Counted from the first letter of the stretch, positions 17,730 to 27,635 are shown. The stretch is DNA of 64,000 nt from Pycnococcus provasolii (GCA_938743325.2 OW568896.1:1-64000), one strand, 5' to 3'. Notes: generated from the letters alone by a model not told the origin. Numbers and translations: made by a program.

Positions 17730-18094
17730 CAACCCTCTCAGCCCTTGCCCATTTGTCTCCCCTTCCTTCCCCCAGGCACGGTGCCACCTGGGAAGGGAAA
17801 AGGGAAAAGTTGACCGGTCACTGACACCTGACGAAGGGGAGGAAGGGGATGAAAGGGATGGGAGAGAGGGAACTGGGAAATTGACCACCACTTTTACTTA
17901 CCACTATACAGTAGGTAGGTATGCGAGAACAAGGGGACAAGGGGACCCTGGGCAGACCGTTTGTTTGTTGGGGGAATCGTTTGCAGTATTTTATAGTTCC
18001 AGTGCGACCGGTGGACGAATTCATCCTCTCCCCCTTTCTTCTCCCCCTTCCCCTTCCCCCTTCGCAGGCGAAGACTTTTATCAGGGCCGGAGTC
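17730..18094. promoter_or_regulatory. Bidirectional leader shared by two WD40-protein genes
   Basis: 365 bp separate the start codons of the minus gene (17729) and the plus gene (18095). Near the plus start is a long pyrimidine tract (18026-18063) ending CTTCGCAG at about 18067, which could be a Y-patch-like core promoter element or the 3' splice site of a 5' UTR intron. TATTTTATAG occurs near 17988. Confidence 0.4.
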
Positions 18095-21000
18095 ATGGGC
18101 GCGCGTGTGTCGCGTGGTGGCCGCGGTGCCGCCGCTGGCAGCAGTAGTGCGGGCGACGTTGTGCCAGCGACACCACCGCCGCCGCCGCAGCAGCAGCAGC
18201 AGGGCGAGGAGGGATTCGTCACGCCCCAGCCTCCGTCGGCGGTGGCTGCGCGCGAACGAACGGCATCCTTAAAGCAAGAGCTCGTCGAAGAGGCGGCGTC
18301 GACGCAGAAGGCGCCGGAGTCTCCGACGACGAACCACGGAGACTTGGCGGGAGGGCCGACAGCGCGGCAGACGTTGTACCAAAAGGCGAAGCTCCTCTCG
18401 GATGTCAAGGTGGGCACGGTGAAGGAGTTTCGCAAGCTCATGGGTCCCGACTGGACGGGAAAACGCGGAGACGCCCTTCTCGTTCTCGTCGAGGACCGGC
18501 CGACGAACGACGTCAGGGGGGCGCTTGGTACGCTCGACCTCTCCGCGCGTGGTGTGCAGGACTGCCCGCGCCTGCAAGGATACATTCGCCTCCAGGTGCT
18601 CGACCTCTCCCACAACATCATCCAGCAGGTGCATCGGTCCGTTTGGGCGCTCAAGAATCTTCGTAAGCTTTCTCTGCGCCGCACTGGACTTCTCAAGCTG
18701 CCGGAGCAAGTCGGCCGCTTACGAAAACTGAGCAGCTTGGACATTGGAGAGAACTCCATCCACACGCTTCCGCTGACGCTGTCGCGTTTCGTCAGCCTTA
18801 TCGTCAAGCTTAAGCTTGACGGGAACCCGCTCATCTTCCCACCACTCAGAATCTGCGAGGCGACGGGTGACGACACCGTGGACGCATTTCGTGTGCTCGC
18901 GTACCTGCGCAATCACTCGCGCATGCTTGCGGGCCTGCCCGGTGGGGTGAGCGTGGCAAGAAAGCACGGCGCACAAGCTACCCAGCTGCGTGTGCTGCTA
19001 GTTGGTGAGCACACAGCCGCCGACTCGCGAAGTGAGATCTACCACGCGCTCTTGGGCGACAGGGTGGAGGCGTCAAGGGCGATAAAGCGCCGCGCCGCAA
19101 AGAAAGCTCTCGCCGCCGCTGGCGATGGCGCCGACGCCGACGCCGCTTACACGCCGCAAAAGATGCCAACGCTTTCTCTCGACCAGAACCTTCATGAAGA
19201 TAGAAATACGCGCGCTGCACGTGAGAATGCCACACGGGAGTTTATTCATCATGCCGAGACGATCGTGGGGGGACGTGTGGAGATGCTTACCGTGCACGCT
19301 AGCTCCGGAATGCAAGATGGTGGCGATGCGCACACGCGGAAGATGGAACTTGCGTTGTACGACATGGCGTTCGACGTTGCGAGCACGTTCGTCAACGGCG
19401 AATCGACGTTGTTCGTACTCGTCTGGGATGCCGTAGAGCCGACAAAAAATGCCCTGGACGCCATGGCTATCATCTCGGGCGATCGCGCGAGAAATGGCGA
19501 AGACGTGTTTACCGCGAAGGATTTCGACGCCGCGAAGAAGGTGGTGCAGCTGGAGTACAACCGATGGGCTACTGTGCTTGTTGATCGTGTCACGAAGCCA
19601 CTCACGGGATTGCTCGAGGCATACCCTGAGGCGTCGGTGCTTCTCGTGATGAATCGCATCGCAATCGTGGAGCGGCCGGAATGGATCAAGCACCAGGCAA
19701 GTCAAGTCGCGATGATCTGTCAGGCGGTAGTGTCACGATTCAAGGCTGTGTTCGAGGAGCTGGAGCGAGAACTGGGCAGGCAGGTGGGAAGCTTTCTTGG
19801 AAAGATGATTGCCAAAGAGCAGGAAGTTGGCGCTCCAGCGGAGATTGACGACGAGATGGCGATGAATGACGAAGAGGCGGCGGCGGCAGCTTTGGTGCCG
19901 GCAGATGACTCGTCAACTTCCATGGCGGATATGCTAAACAAAGATCTTCTGGAACTCGCCGTCCAAAAGATTCGCTTCAACGCGAGTGTTCATGCGAAGT
20001 ACACGAAGCAGGGTGCAAGCCACTCCCTCGCTACGTTGGGTGCGCGAACGCTTGCATTTCGCGGATTTAGTGTTCGCTTGGACGTGGAGAGCGCTCTTGG
20101 CATCGACGTGCTCCGTGAGAAGATTGGCGAGGTGGCGTCGAGCCTGCACAATGGCCTTGCGGTGAATCCCGGTGTGATCTTCCGGTCAACTCCCACACCA
20201 GCACCTCAGGCTGGAATCATGCGCAAAATGAAATTGCGCTCTCGCCAGCTCATTGGGCTTGAAACGAGCGTGCCCACGTGCTGCGAGGTTGCAAAGTTGC
20301 GAAAAGATCAGCAAATGAGTGAACTCGACGCGATGAAAAGCAAGTGGGCTGCCATCGAGGAGGAAATGGATAGCGTCATCACGGTGCAGGGAGTGCTTCA
20401 AAGACCATTGCTTTATCTAGATCGATTCTGGTACGGCGGTGCGATTCTCGAAGATAGAGCGCGCACAAAGTACAAGGGATCGATACACGCGCTCGTTGCC
20501 TGCAGCGGCAACGTCGTCGCATGCAGCAGCACTGGAACAAGCACGGTTTGGTGCCCGACACAAGGAGGGCGCATGGCAAACAACAACTACGGTTGGCAGC
20601 GCTTGACGACTTTGCACCAGAACTCTGGGAACGCGCAGGGGGAGGCTGTCGCCGTCCTTGCAGGTTGCACGCTGCTCCTGTTCAGGGAGGTGAAGATGGG
20701 TCGAGCCTCTGCACCGAGCGAGCGGCTGGTGACGATTGGCAATTCGGGAGATTTGCTCGTTTGGAATCCCGACGAGGCGTGGAAAGTCGAGCGAAGGACG
20801 TCAGTTCGCAGTCCTCTGTCCGTCTGTGCGTGGGATGAGTTCGTGGCGGTGGGGTGCGAGGATGGAATCGTGCGAGTTTACGACATCGACCCGCCACAGG
20901 ACGACGACGACGAACTCCCATCAGTCGAAGAGCCAAGCAAAATAAAAAGGTTGGCAAATCTCAAGGGGCACGAAAGTGGCGTGCACAGCATGGCTGCGTC

Positions 21001-22909
21001 GGTTCCTGGATACTGCGGCACGGACCCGAATGGACTTGACAGTGTTCTTTTCACCGGCGGGTCGTATGGTCAGGTGCGCATGTGGTTGCGCATTCGATCG
21101 GTGAAGCATTACCAGCATGCCATGCGGATACACAATTCGCAGCTCGAGGCGATTGAAAGAGATGGCGACGATGCGAATCTTCTTGACTGCATCAGCACCG
21201 ATCCAGACGTTGAGGAAGAGGAGGAGACTGTTCAGTTCGCCTGCATCGGGAAAATGGACGGCTTCCTGCACGGCCTCGTTGCGTCGCTCGTTGACTCGAC
21301 GGGTCTAGCGTGCCACCCGGGATCATTGGTTGCAGCTGACGGCGATGGCAGGCTTCGCGTGGTTGCGTATCGTGGAAAGACATTTCACAATTGGGGCCTC
21401 GATCACATCATGGAGTGCAAAATGAATAACCGCTCGTTCGGCAGCTTTGGGGCAAAAAAGGCGGACAGCGTCGAGCATTCCGCGGCTGCACAGCATCTTG
21501 GAACGGGCGGCGACTCGTTCGGCACGCAGCAAATGTTCGAGAAGAGCTGGCACGTCGCATCTTTACTTAGTGACACGAAGCACGGGAGCATTACAGCGCT
21601 AGAGGCGGCGGGAGGATACCTTGTGACCGCGGGATTGGACATGTCGATTCGCATGTGGGTAGCACCTCGACGCTGCGTATCGCTCGATGTCGAGAACCAC
21701 CTTCGCCTTGATGGATTGCCAAAGTTAGGACGCACGAAGAAGCACCTCAGGGACTCTTGGACGTGCGTGCGCGTGATCTCGATGAAGCAGCCAGCCTTTT
21801 CCCTCGTTTCTGATGGCACGGTGCTGCTCGCGGGAACGGGAGGGCCGCATGGCGGCGCAGGAATTCAGGTGTTTTCAAGCTTGCGTCCCGTAGAGTATGT
21901 GCCGCCGAATGCGAATGTGGATAGCGCGTTCATCGCAGTGGCGAAGGAAATTGAAGACGTTACTGCACGAAGAAGGGAGGTGCTCGTGCGTGCGGGTATT
22001 GTCGAGGACGAGCACGCTACGAGTTATCCGTTCAAGCGCCGACACAGCGCGTCGGACCTGCGATCACTCGGCTTGCCCGATTTGACGGATAAAATGCTTG
22101 AAGATGCGCGTGCATCTGTGGCGGATCTAGGTGCTGGCAAAAAAGCGACGTTCGATGCGATGCACGCCAAGGGGAAGGCTGTCGCTGTCTCGTCGAATGC
22201 CGTGTCCATGCTAGGGAAGCTGCAGAAGCAAAAGAGTAGATTGGACGAGGATCCGATGAAGCGTTTCCGCAGCGACTTTGAGTCGTTCCGTAAGGTTGCA
22301 AGGTTTGTACGATTTCGCATCAATGCCACACGCAGTGACGCATCTCACCGCTTAGATCTTGCGGCTGCTGGGTCGAGCATGGAAGCCGCGAAGGGTGAAC
22401 GCGGCCGACAGATGTCACGTATTACCACCAGCGCATCAGAACGTCTCAACGAGCAGGTGGCTGGACAAGGCGATGCTTATAAGAAAAAGGCGGAAGCGGC
22501 ATCGTGGAGGCGACGAACAGTCTCGGCACCTCCCGCGATTCGCTTCGACCTTGGGTACCACGACGAATCGGCACATCGTGCAGCCACGAGGATCCAGAGC
22601 ACAATGCGCGGGAAGAAGTCGCGTCGCGAGATGCAGCTTCGCATCCACTACCACGTTCGCGTGCAAGCCCCCGCGCGCGAGTTTTCGCGTGCCCACGCGA
22701 CGGTTGTGATTCGCGCGCGTTTTTTGGCGTATCTGCAGCGACGAAAGTTCAAGCGGGAGCGCGAAGCGATGGTTCGTGTGCAGGCTGGTATTCGCGGATT
22801 CCTTCAGCGCCGTCGTTTTTTGCGTGACAACCGACGGCCACAAGGCTATGTGCCGGTGCACAGCAGCTTGCTAACAGTAGTCAGTGGCAAGCACCTCCTC
22901 ACAAAGTAA
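18095..22909 (+). CDS. ROCO-like LRR-WD40-IQ protein, 1604 aa
   Basis: The ATG at 18095 (MGARVSRGG) gives an N-terminal Gly2 suited to myristoylation; the upstream frame to 17921 looks like UTR. A Pro/Gln-rich lead is followed by leucine-rich repeats at about 145-260 (LQVLDLSHNII, LRKLSLRRTGLLKLP, LSSLDIGENSIHTLP). From about 295 a region begins LRVLLVGEHTAADS, placed like the Roc GTPase of LRRK/ROCO proteins, but the P-loop lacks the GK(S/T) signature. An alpha-rich COR-like stretch follows, then WD40 blades (about 790-1200) and IQ-type motifs near 1490 and 1530-1580 (RIQSTMRGKKSRR, VQAGIRGFLQRRRF), which would bind calmodulin. It is probably a membrane-anchored scaffold in calcium-linked signalling. 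GTPase activity is doubtful. Confidence 0.75.
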   Translation: MGARVSRGGRGAAAGSSSAGDVVPATPPPPPQQQQQGEEGFVTPQPPSAVAARERTASLKQELVEEAASTQKAPESPTTNHGDLAGGPTARQTLYQKAKLLSDVKVGTVKEFRKLMGPDWTGKRGDALLVLVEDRPTNDVRGALGTLDLSARGVQDCPRLQGYIRLQVLDLSHNIIQQVHRSVWALKNLRKLSLRRTGLLKLPEQVGRLRKLSSLDIGENSIHTLPLTLSRFVSLIVKLKLDGNPLIFPPLRICEATGDDTVDAFRVLAYLRNHSRMLAGLPGGVSVARKHGAQATQLRVLLVGEHTAADSRSEIYHALLGDRVEASRAIKRRAAKKALAAAGDGADADAAYTPQKMPTLSLDQNLHEDRNTRAARENATREFIHHAETIVGGRVEMLTVHASSGMQDGGDAHTRKMELALYDMAFDVASTFVNGESTLFVLVWDAVEPTKNALDAMAIISGDRARNGEDVFTAKDFDAAKKVVQLEYNRWATVLVDRVTKPLTGLLEAYPEASVLLVMNRIAIVERPEWIKHQASQVAMICQAVVSRFKAVFEELERELGRQVGSFLGKMIAKEQEVGAPAEIDDEMAMNDEEAAAAALVPADDSSTSMADMLNKDLLELAVQKIRFNASVHAKYTKQGASHSLATLGARTLAFRGFSVRLDVESALGIDVLREKIGEVASSLHNGLAVNPGVIFRSTPTPAPQAGIMRKMKLRSRQLIGLETSVPTCCEVAKLRKDQQMSELDAMKSKWAAIEEEMDSVITVQGVLQRPLLYLDRFWYGGAILEDRARTKYKGSIHALVACSGNVVACSSTGTSTVWCPTQGGRMANNNYGWQRLTTLHQNSGNAQGEAVAVLAGCTLLLFREVKMGRASAPSERLVTIGNSGDLLVWNPDEAWKVERRTSVRSPLSVCAWDEFVAVGCEDGIVRVYDIDPPQDDDDELPSVEEPSKIKRLANLKGHESGVHSMAASVPGYCGTDPNGLDSVLFTGGSYGQVRMWLRIRSVKHYQHAMRIHNSQLEAIERDGDDANLLDCISTDPDVEEEEETVQFACIGKMDGFLHGLVASLVDSTGLACHPGSLVAADGDGRLRVVAYRGKTFHNWGLDHIMECKMNNRSFGSFGAKKADSVEHSAAAQHLGTGGDSFGTQQMFEKSWHVASLLSDTKHGSITALEAAGGYLVTAGLDMSIRMWVAPRRCVSLDVENHLRLDGLPKLGRTKKHLRDSWTCVRVISMKQPAFSLVSDGTVLLAGTGGPHGGAGIQVFSSLRPVEYVPPNANVDSAFIAVAKEIEDVTARRREVLVRAGIVEDEHATSYPFKRRHSASDLRSLGLPDLTDKMLEDARASVADLGAGKKATFDAMHAKGKAVAVSSNAVSMLGKLQKQKSRLDEDPMKRFRSDFESFRKVARFVRFRINATRSDASHRLDLAAAGSSMEAAKGERGRQMSRITTSASERLNEQVAGQGDAYKKKAEAASWRRRTVSAPPAIRFDLGYHDESAHRAATRIQSTMRGKKSRREMQLRIHYHVRVQAPAREFSRAHATVVIRARFLAYLQRRKFKREREAMVRVQAGIRGFLQRRRFLRDNRRPQGYVPVHSSLLTVVSGKHLLTK

Positions 22910-23772
22910 CACGTACACTAGACTATGATACCATTCTTTTTTCCACTCAAATTATGTATCTATATCAGTATTAAGTATTACTTAAGTATCTATTATCTAT
23001 TGAGTTGGATGGCCTTTGAGCAAGATTTTCGTTACGAGGTAGGGGCGTGGCATCACGTGGTTGCCGAGCTTGCGTCGACGACAGCATGGCAGGGATGCAC
23101 ATTTTGTTGCGTCCACTATTGATGACCACATATGGCGGCGGTGCAAATGATCGCCTCTTCATTGTCGACGACAACATACATGGGGATGAAGAAGAAATCC
23201 CATGTACCAAGCAATGATTTTCGCTACTTCTGTCCTCGTGAACGATGCCACGAGTTTAAGGTGTCGTGTCAGTGGCACCTTCTCCAACGGTTTGGTCTCA
23301 AAAGACCCGGCGCAATGCGCGTGCTCAATGGTGTATTTTTCGCGGCGGACCTGAATAACATGAAAACCATGATCACGTCGCCATCTTGGCCACCTCCACA
23401 TGCAAAAGTATCCAATATCCTTATTGAACACGTACAGATGCTCGACCGGTATCCCCAAACTCGCCCCCCCTCAGGTAACCCTACACCCTAATAATGACCA
23501 AACAAAGAGAGAAGGGGAGATATCAGATACCTTTATCAGATTTCGGTTCGGGTGACCTGTTCGGGAGTGAGAGTTCCGAGAGAGTTTTTCTCCCCCGGAC
23601 TTCGGAAGGGAAGCACCTAGCCGGCGTTCCCTCCCCTTCCCTTCCCTCCCCTTCCCTTCCCTTCGCCGGTTGTGTGACGGACCCCTCGTGAACGAACGTG
23701 CTCTCCTTTCTTTTCCCTGTTTTCCCACCGCGTGCTCGCGTGTTTTCGTATTCGCACATCAGCAGCAGCACG
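22910..23772. other. Spacer with a weak 119-codon frame (23132-23491)
   Basis: The AT-rich 3' flank of the ROCO-like gene (22910-23000) is followed by a plus frame at 23132-23491 with mixed composition (DFRYFCPRERCHEFKVSC, MRVLNGVFFAADLNNMKT) and lower GC than its neighbours. It could be a small or decayed gene; no family is recognised. The region 23620-23670 is a run of CCTTCCCTTCC-type pyrimidines leading to the start at 23773. Confidence 0.35.
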
Positions 23773-24555
23773 ATGGGGGCGTGCGTATCGTCGCAGAAGA
23801 AGAACGAAGCGTCGTCGTCGCAGGACCAGGAACCGGCGGCGGTGGTGTCCGATTCGGCGGCGGCGGCGGCGGTCGCGGCGATCCGCGAGCTGGAGGCGTC
23901 ATCGGCGGCGAAGAAAAAAGCCGCAGGCAAGTGGGCGGTTGTGAAGCGTCGCGTTACACCACAAGAATTCCATGACCTCGAGAACCGGTACGATGCCCTG
24001 AAACTGAAGTACGCCGAAGCGTGCATTAAGTGCGAGGTGGCGGAGCGTGAGCATGGAGTCACGAAGGACGCCATCGTCGACCACGGGAAAGGGCTTCTCG
24101 CCGGCATGCTCATGTGCAGATCGATGATGGACTCCGCCATTACCAAACACCAGGATATGTGCGCGCAGCACGCGGAGGAGAGCGAGAAGCACCTCTTCTT
24201 GCCGTCGTCGCCAGCGAAGACTGGTGACTCGCCTGGTATGCTCGACGCTCTCTCTGAACGTGACGAAAATAACGATGAGGATGTTGTGACTGAGGCGAAC
24301 GATGGGGAGGACAACAACAACAACAACAAGGTGGAGGAGGAAACCAACAACTTGGGCAAGTATAGCGACGGCGAGGACACCGAATCTCCTCTTGCACCTG
24401 CACCAACCATGGACCAGGTCGCAGCACCGGACGAAGCGACGAAGGCGAGCACGGGTGAGGCGGAGGATATTGCGTCGTCGTCTGTGGACGAGGAGGGAGG
24501 TTCGCTCGAGGGCGCTCCTTCGATAAAGACGGCTTCCCCCGTCGTGATGACTTGA
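23773..24555 (+). CDS. Acidic protein with N-terminal acylation signal, 260 aa
   Basis: It begins MGACVSSQKK: Gly2 followed by Cys4 and Ser6/7 is the pattern of N-myristoylated and palmitoylated plasma-membrane proteins. The upstream in-frame sequence to 23698 is unlikely to be translated. Residues about 30-60 are Ala-rich; about 55-140 form a probable coiled coil (FHDLENRYDALKLKYAEACIKCEVAERE). The C-terminal half is acidic and disordered with an Asn run. No enzyme motif is visible. It is probably a membrane-anchored scaffold. The pyrimidine tract upstream (23630-23665) marks its leader. Confidence 0.6.
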   Translation: MGACVSSQKKNEASSSQDQEPAAVVSDSAAAAAVAAIRELEASSAAKKKAAGKWAVVKRRVTPQEFHDLENRYDALKLKYAEACIKCEVAEREHGVTKDAIVDHGKGLLAGMLMCRSMMDSAITKHQDMCAQHAEESEKHLFLPSSPAKTGDSPGMLDALSERDENNDEDVVTEANDGEDNNNNNKVEEETNNLGKYSDGEDTESPLAPAPTMDQVAAPDEATKASTGEAEDIASSSVDEEGGSLEGAPSIKTASPVVMT

Positions 24556-25171
24556 AACGGCCGTCAAAGTCGAAGGTGAGCGCACACAACAAGCGGTTAT
24601 GCACGGTGCGGATGCTGGTTCACAAGTCCCGCACGCGGCACGGCGCACGCGCTTGCGTCGTTTGTCATTTGTTGCTCTGAGAAGGAGAAGGAGGCGGAGT
24701 GGGAGTGGGACGGGACGGGACGGAGGGGAATGGCCTTTAAACTTTCCTTCCCGGTTTTTAAAGGTAATCGTCGTCGTTGTGAAGGGTGGTCAGAAAAGAA
24801 AAGAAAAGGACAGTCCTGAGAAGAGAAGCGGAAGCCCCACAGCCCACAGCCCACAGCCCACGGAGAGTTCCCGTTGTTCCACTCCGACGTGCAAGGTGGG
24901 ATGAAGTAGGAATGACCTTCGGACGTTGTCCCGCGTCGCGTTGTTCGGAAAACCTCCCCCAGGTTGTCGTCTCCGGACTGCCGGAACCTCCCCTCGTCGC
25001 CTCATGCCCGCCGTGTGACTCGGCATCGCGCGCGCAACCAACACAACGCAATACACTTGGCACGGGCTCGTTAAGGTACACGCGGAATCGTCTAGGCACG
25101 CACACGCATACGAAGCTGCGCCATTTCGAGCTAGGCGGCCACCTGCCTGTCTACCCTGTTGACTTGCTCGC
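24556..25171. other. Intergenic stretch without a supported gene
   Basis: It holds the 3' flank of the acylation-signal gene, a GGGACGGGACGGGACGG-type run (24700-24727), and a short (CCCACAG)n microsatellite at 24835-24860. Several open frames of 80-170 codons on both strands have compositions typical of GC-rich noncoding DNA. I see no tRNA-like structure. Confidence 0.5.
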
Positions 25172-25802
25172 ATGTTGGCGAGCGGTGCAGGGAACTCGGT
25201 CGGCGGGTTGACGGCGCGGCAGGCGCTCAACGTCCTTGTGCTCCGCGCGGTGACATCCGCCGCTGTCGGACTCTTGTGCAGCCTCGCGCCTTTTTGGCTC
25301 ATTGCTCACCAACAGGACGACGGCGTCGCGGCGTCAGCCACAGGCTCACCGCCCGTCGCTATGGTCGTGCTCGGCGTAGCGCTCGTTGCGGACGCGCTCG
25401 TGGCCGTCGCGTCGTTCAACGCGCACAGGGAACATCTCGGCGCGCCTTACGCGGACTTCGACTTGGACGCTCGCGACAAGGTCCGCAGACTAACTCACGC
25501 GGATGGAATGCGTGCTGTCGGGTAAGTCTCCGCGACCGCAACCACAACTTCTCCTACACAAATACCGCGGTGAAAACAATTGAACACTCACAACAACACA
25601 ACACAACAAAACACTACACAGATACGTGTGCGCGCTTGGCATCCTTCACGCATGTACGTGTGGAATCTTTGGCGCGGCGCTACGCGTGCAGCTGACAGGT
25701 GTCGGCCGCACCGTACTTGGCACGGTGCTTCTCCCAGTGACTGGCGCACACGCGTACGCCTGGTTCTCCGAGAGACGCGGTGCTTGGATCAAGCCTGACT
25801 GA
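25172..25802 (+). CDS. Small four-helix membrane protein, spliced, 176 aa
   Basis: Exon 1 is 25172-25521 and exon 2 is 25622-25802, joined across a 100-bp intron with donor GTAAGT at 25522 and acceptor CACAG ending at 25621. Splicing keeps the frame (a Gly codon is split) and continues into YVCALGILHACTCG..., ending AWIKPD. Hydrophobic segments lie near residues 20-48, 62-88, 118-142 and 146-165, so four helices are likely. No family is recognised. The intron is supported by good splice signals and by protein-like sequence on both sides. Confidence 0.6.
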
Positions 25803-26022
25803 CGAACGCGCAAGCGTCACCTTCGATCACGTTTCGTTTTCCGTGTAACTATACCACGCCAACCTGAACAATAACAACAAGACGAACGAAACGAACGAAG
25901 ACTGAGATCCGCGCGTTGTTGTCCTGACACGCACATGAAGACCTTATCTCGTCGTAGCGTCACCCTGTATTTCCTTTTCAAGTTACATAGAACACGCCAA
26001 CTGCGCGCGCAAGAGACTTAAG
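25803..26022. other. Short convergent spacer
   Basis: AC/AAC-rich 3' flanks lie between the plus-strand membrane-protein gene and the minus-strand thioredoxin-fold gene. No gene is seen. Confidence 0.5.
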
Positions 26023-26454
26023 TCACCAGTCTAGTCGCACCGTCGTCGTACCTTTCTTAACGCTCTCGGCGGCAGCCTTGAGCAACTGCTCGAGCAGTCT
26101 CGGCGCGATGGGACCGCACACCTTGCAGTCCACCGCGAAGAATGGCCGAGAAATGCTCAGCGGCGTTCCGTCGCTCCCTCGGAAAAGACACACGCTCGGA
26201 TACGCGTACGCTCCGTTCTGCCACGCGGCTGTGGGCGCGGCGTCAGCGTCGACAATGAGCACGTGAACGTTTGGCGGAAGCTTAGACTTGTCCGTTCGCA
26301 GCGCCTCGAGCGCCTGTGCGGTGTGCAAGGCGGGCGGGTTCCAGGTTTGCGTGAAGCAGACGCAGACGACGTCCATATGTGCATACGCGCTCGCGCCGCC
26401 GGACGGTCTGCTGAGGTCGTCGAGGAGGTGCGGCTCGTCCAGGCGGACGGCCAT
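26023..26454 (-). CDS. Thioredoxin-fold protein lacking the CxxC active site, 143 aa
   Basis: The start is the ATG at 26454 (MAVRLDEPHLLDDL). The order beta strand (MDVVCVCFTQTW), helix (LHTAQALEALR), strand (VHVLIVDADAAP) and then AYPSVCLFRGSDG with a cis-proline is the thioredoxin pattern. The active-site WCGPC is replaced by TWNPPAL, so it cannot act as a dithiol oxidoreductase there. Two later cysteines are in DCKVCGP. It is probably a binding or chaperone-type thioredoxin-like protein. It is divergent from the gene at 26549, with 94 bp between starts. Confidence 0.6.
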   Translation of the reverse strand: MAVRLDEPHLLDDLSRPSGGASAYAHMDVVCVCFTQTWNPPALHTAQALEALRTDKSKLPPNVHVLIVDADAAPTAAWQNGAYAYPSVCLFRGSDGTPLSISRPFFAVDCKVCGPIAPRLLEQLLKAAAESVKKGTTTVRLDW

Positions 26455-26548
26455 GGCCAAAGGGAACAGGCCGAAAAGCACCGCGGGTTTGGACTCCGGA
26501 CTCCGCCCTCCTCCCTCCTCAGCTCCCGCCGACCAAACGCGTGGCGCA

Positions 26549-27574
26549 ATGCCTCTGGGTTTGGCGCAGGTGCACGACCAAAGCATGCGACCAATGGGCG
26601 AGGGTTACGCGCGCACGCCGACCTGTGGTCCTGCCCCACCTCGTGGAGCCTCTCCGAACCTTCTTCTCGTCTCCCCCTCCTCCTCCTCCTCCTCGTCCAC
26701 CAACTCCGTGGGCGGTGAAGGCGTGCAGCCTCAAGGCATGGCCTCGGCCTTGGCGGCTCTGCTCGACGCCTCAATCACGCTCTCCTTCGTCCTCTTCGTG
26801 CTCAAGGCGTCGGCGCTCGTGGCGACGAGGAAACAACATGCCGACGTTCCCGACGAGGCACGCAAGAGGAAGAACTTAACCGCGCAAGTGATGGACCACG
26901 TGCGCGGTGCGCTCGTCGTTCTTGGCGTATCGACGGACGAAGGAAATGGCGTGAATGTGGAGCCGAGCCTTGTGGCGCGCGTTGGGCGGTATGAGACTCG
27001 CGTGCACCACTTTCCGGGGTCGGTCAAGGCATACGCGAGTCCTACGCAGCTTGCAAGGTGGGGAGCTGAACCTGTGAACGTGCAGACATCGCAAAATATC
27101 TCCGCGACGCAGGACCGACGTGAGTTTACGGATGAACAGCACGCGACGACGGCAAACGCGCACGTCGCGGAGGAACGGTCACGGGAGGATGACGTGACGG
27201 ACGAGCCTTCTCACGCGCCAGCTCCTGCGCCGGCGCCGGTTGCGCAAAAGCCAAAGCAGCCTGAAACGCAACGGCCGCCGAGGGTGCCTCCGGAGTCTCA
27301 GGAGAAAGTGCCGCGTCTGCATTTTCCAGGGCCTGTGCCACAGGGAGCCCTCCAGGCGGCCGAGGCTGCGCGCCGCGCGACACGTCGGCGGCGACAACGG
27401 CTGTGCGACGAGGGGGCCATTCGTGGGCCGCTTGGAGAGTTCCTCATCGCAGACGACGACGAAGTGACAGGACACAGCAAGGTTATCGCGAAATCCGCCG
27501 CAATCGCGAGCGCCGACACCAGCAACACGTCCGTGTCGTCCCTCGCACCTTCCCTGAGATCCCTCATTCAGTAA
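26549..27574 (+). CDS. Unrecognised single-pass membrane protein, 341 aa
   Basis: The frame is open from 26288, but that part overlaps the opposite gene; the ATG at 26549 (MPLGLAQVHDQ) clears it, and 26738 (MASALAALLD) is an alternative. A hydrophobic segment (ALLDASITLSFVLFVLKASALVA) lies near residues 66-90. A Pro/Ala/Glu-rich disordered part follows, then a basic helix (AARRATRRRRQRL) and a Ser-rich tail. The N-terminal Ser run and Arg/Ser content could serve as a transit peptide. No family is recognised. Confidence 0.5.
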   Translation: MPLGLAQVHDQSMRPMGEGYARTPTCGPAPPRGASPNLLLVSPSSSSSSSTNSVGGEGVQPQGMASALAALLDASITLSFVLFVLKASALVATRKQHADVPDEARKRKNLTAQVMDHVRGALVVLGVSTDEGNGVNVEPSLVARVGRYETRVHHFPGSVKAYASPTQLARWGAEPVNVQTSQNISATQDRREFTDEQHATTANAHVAEERSREDDVTDEPSHAPAPAPAPVAQKPKQPETQRPPRVPPESQEKVPRLHFPGPVPQGALQAAEAARRATRRRRQRLCDEGAIRGPLGEFLIADDDEVTGHSKVIAKSAAIASADTSNTSVSSLAPSLRSLIQ

Positions 27575-27635
27575 CGAAGTGTACTTTACTCTAGGAAAAA
27601 GAACTACTTTACATGAAGATTACTGAATGCGCGAT

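Noticed and set aside
24556-25171. A gene in the 600-bp gap before the four-helix protein
   Set aside because: Open frames on both strands overlap with similar length and have low-complexity, GC-driven composition.
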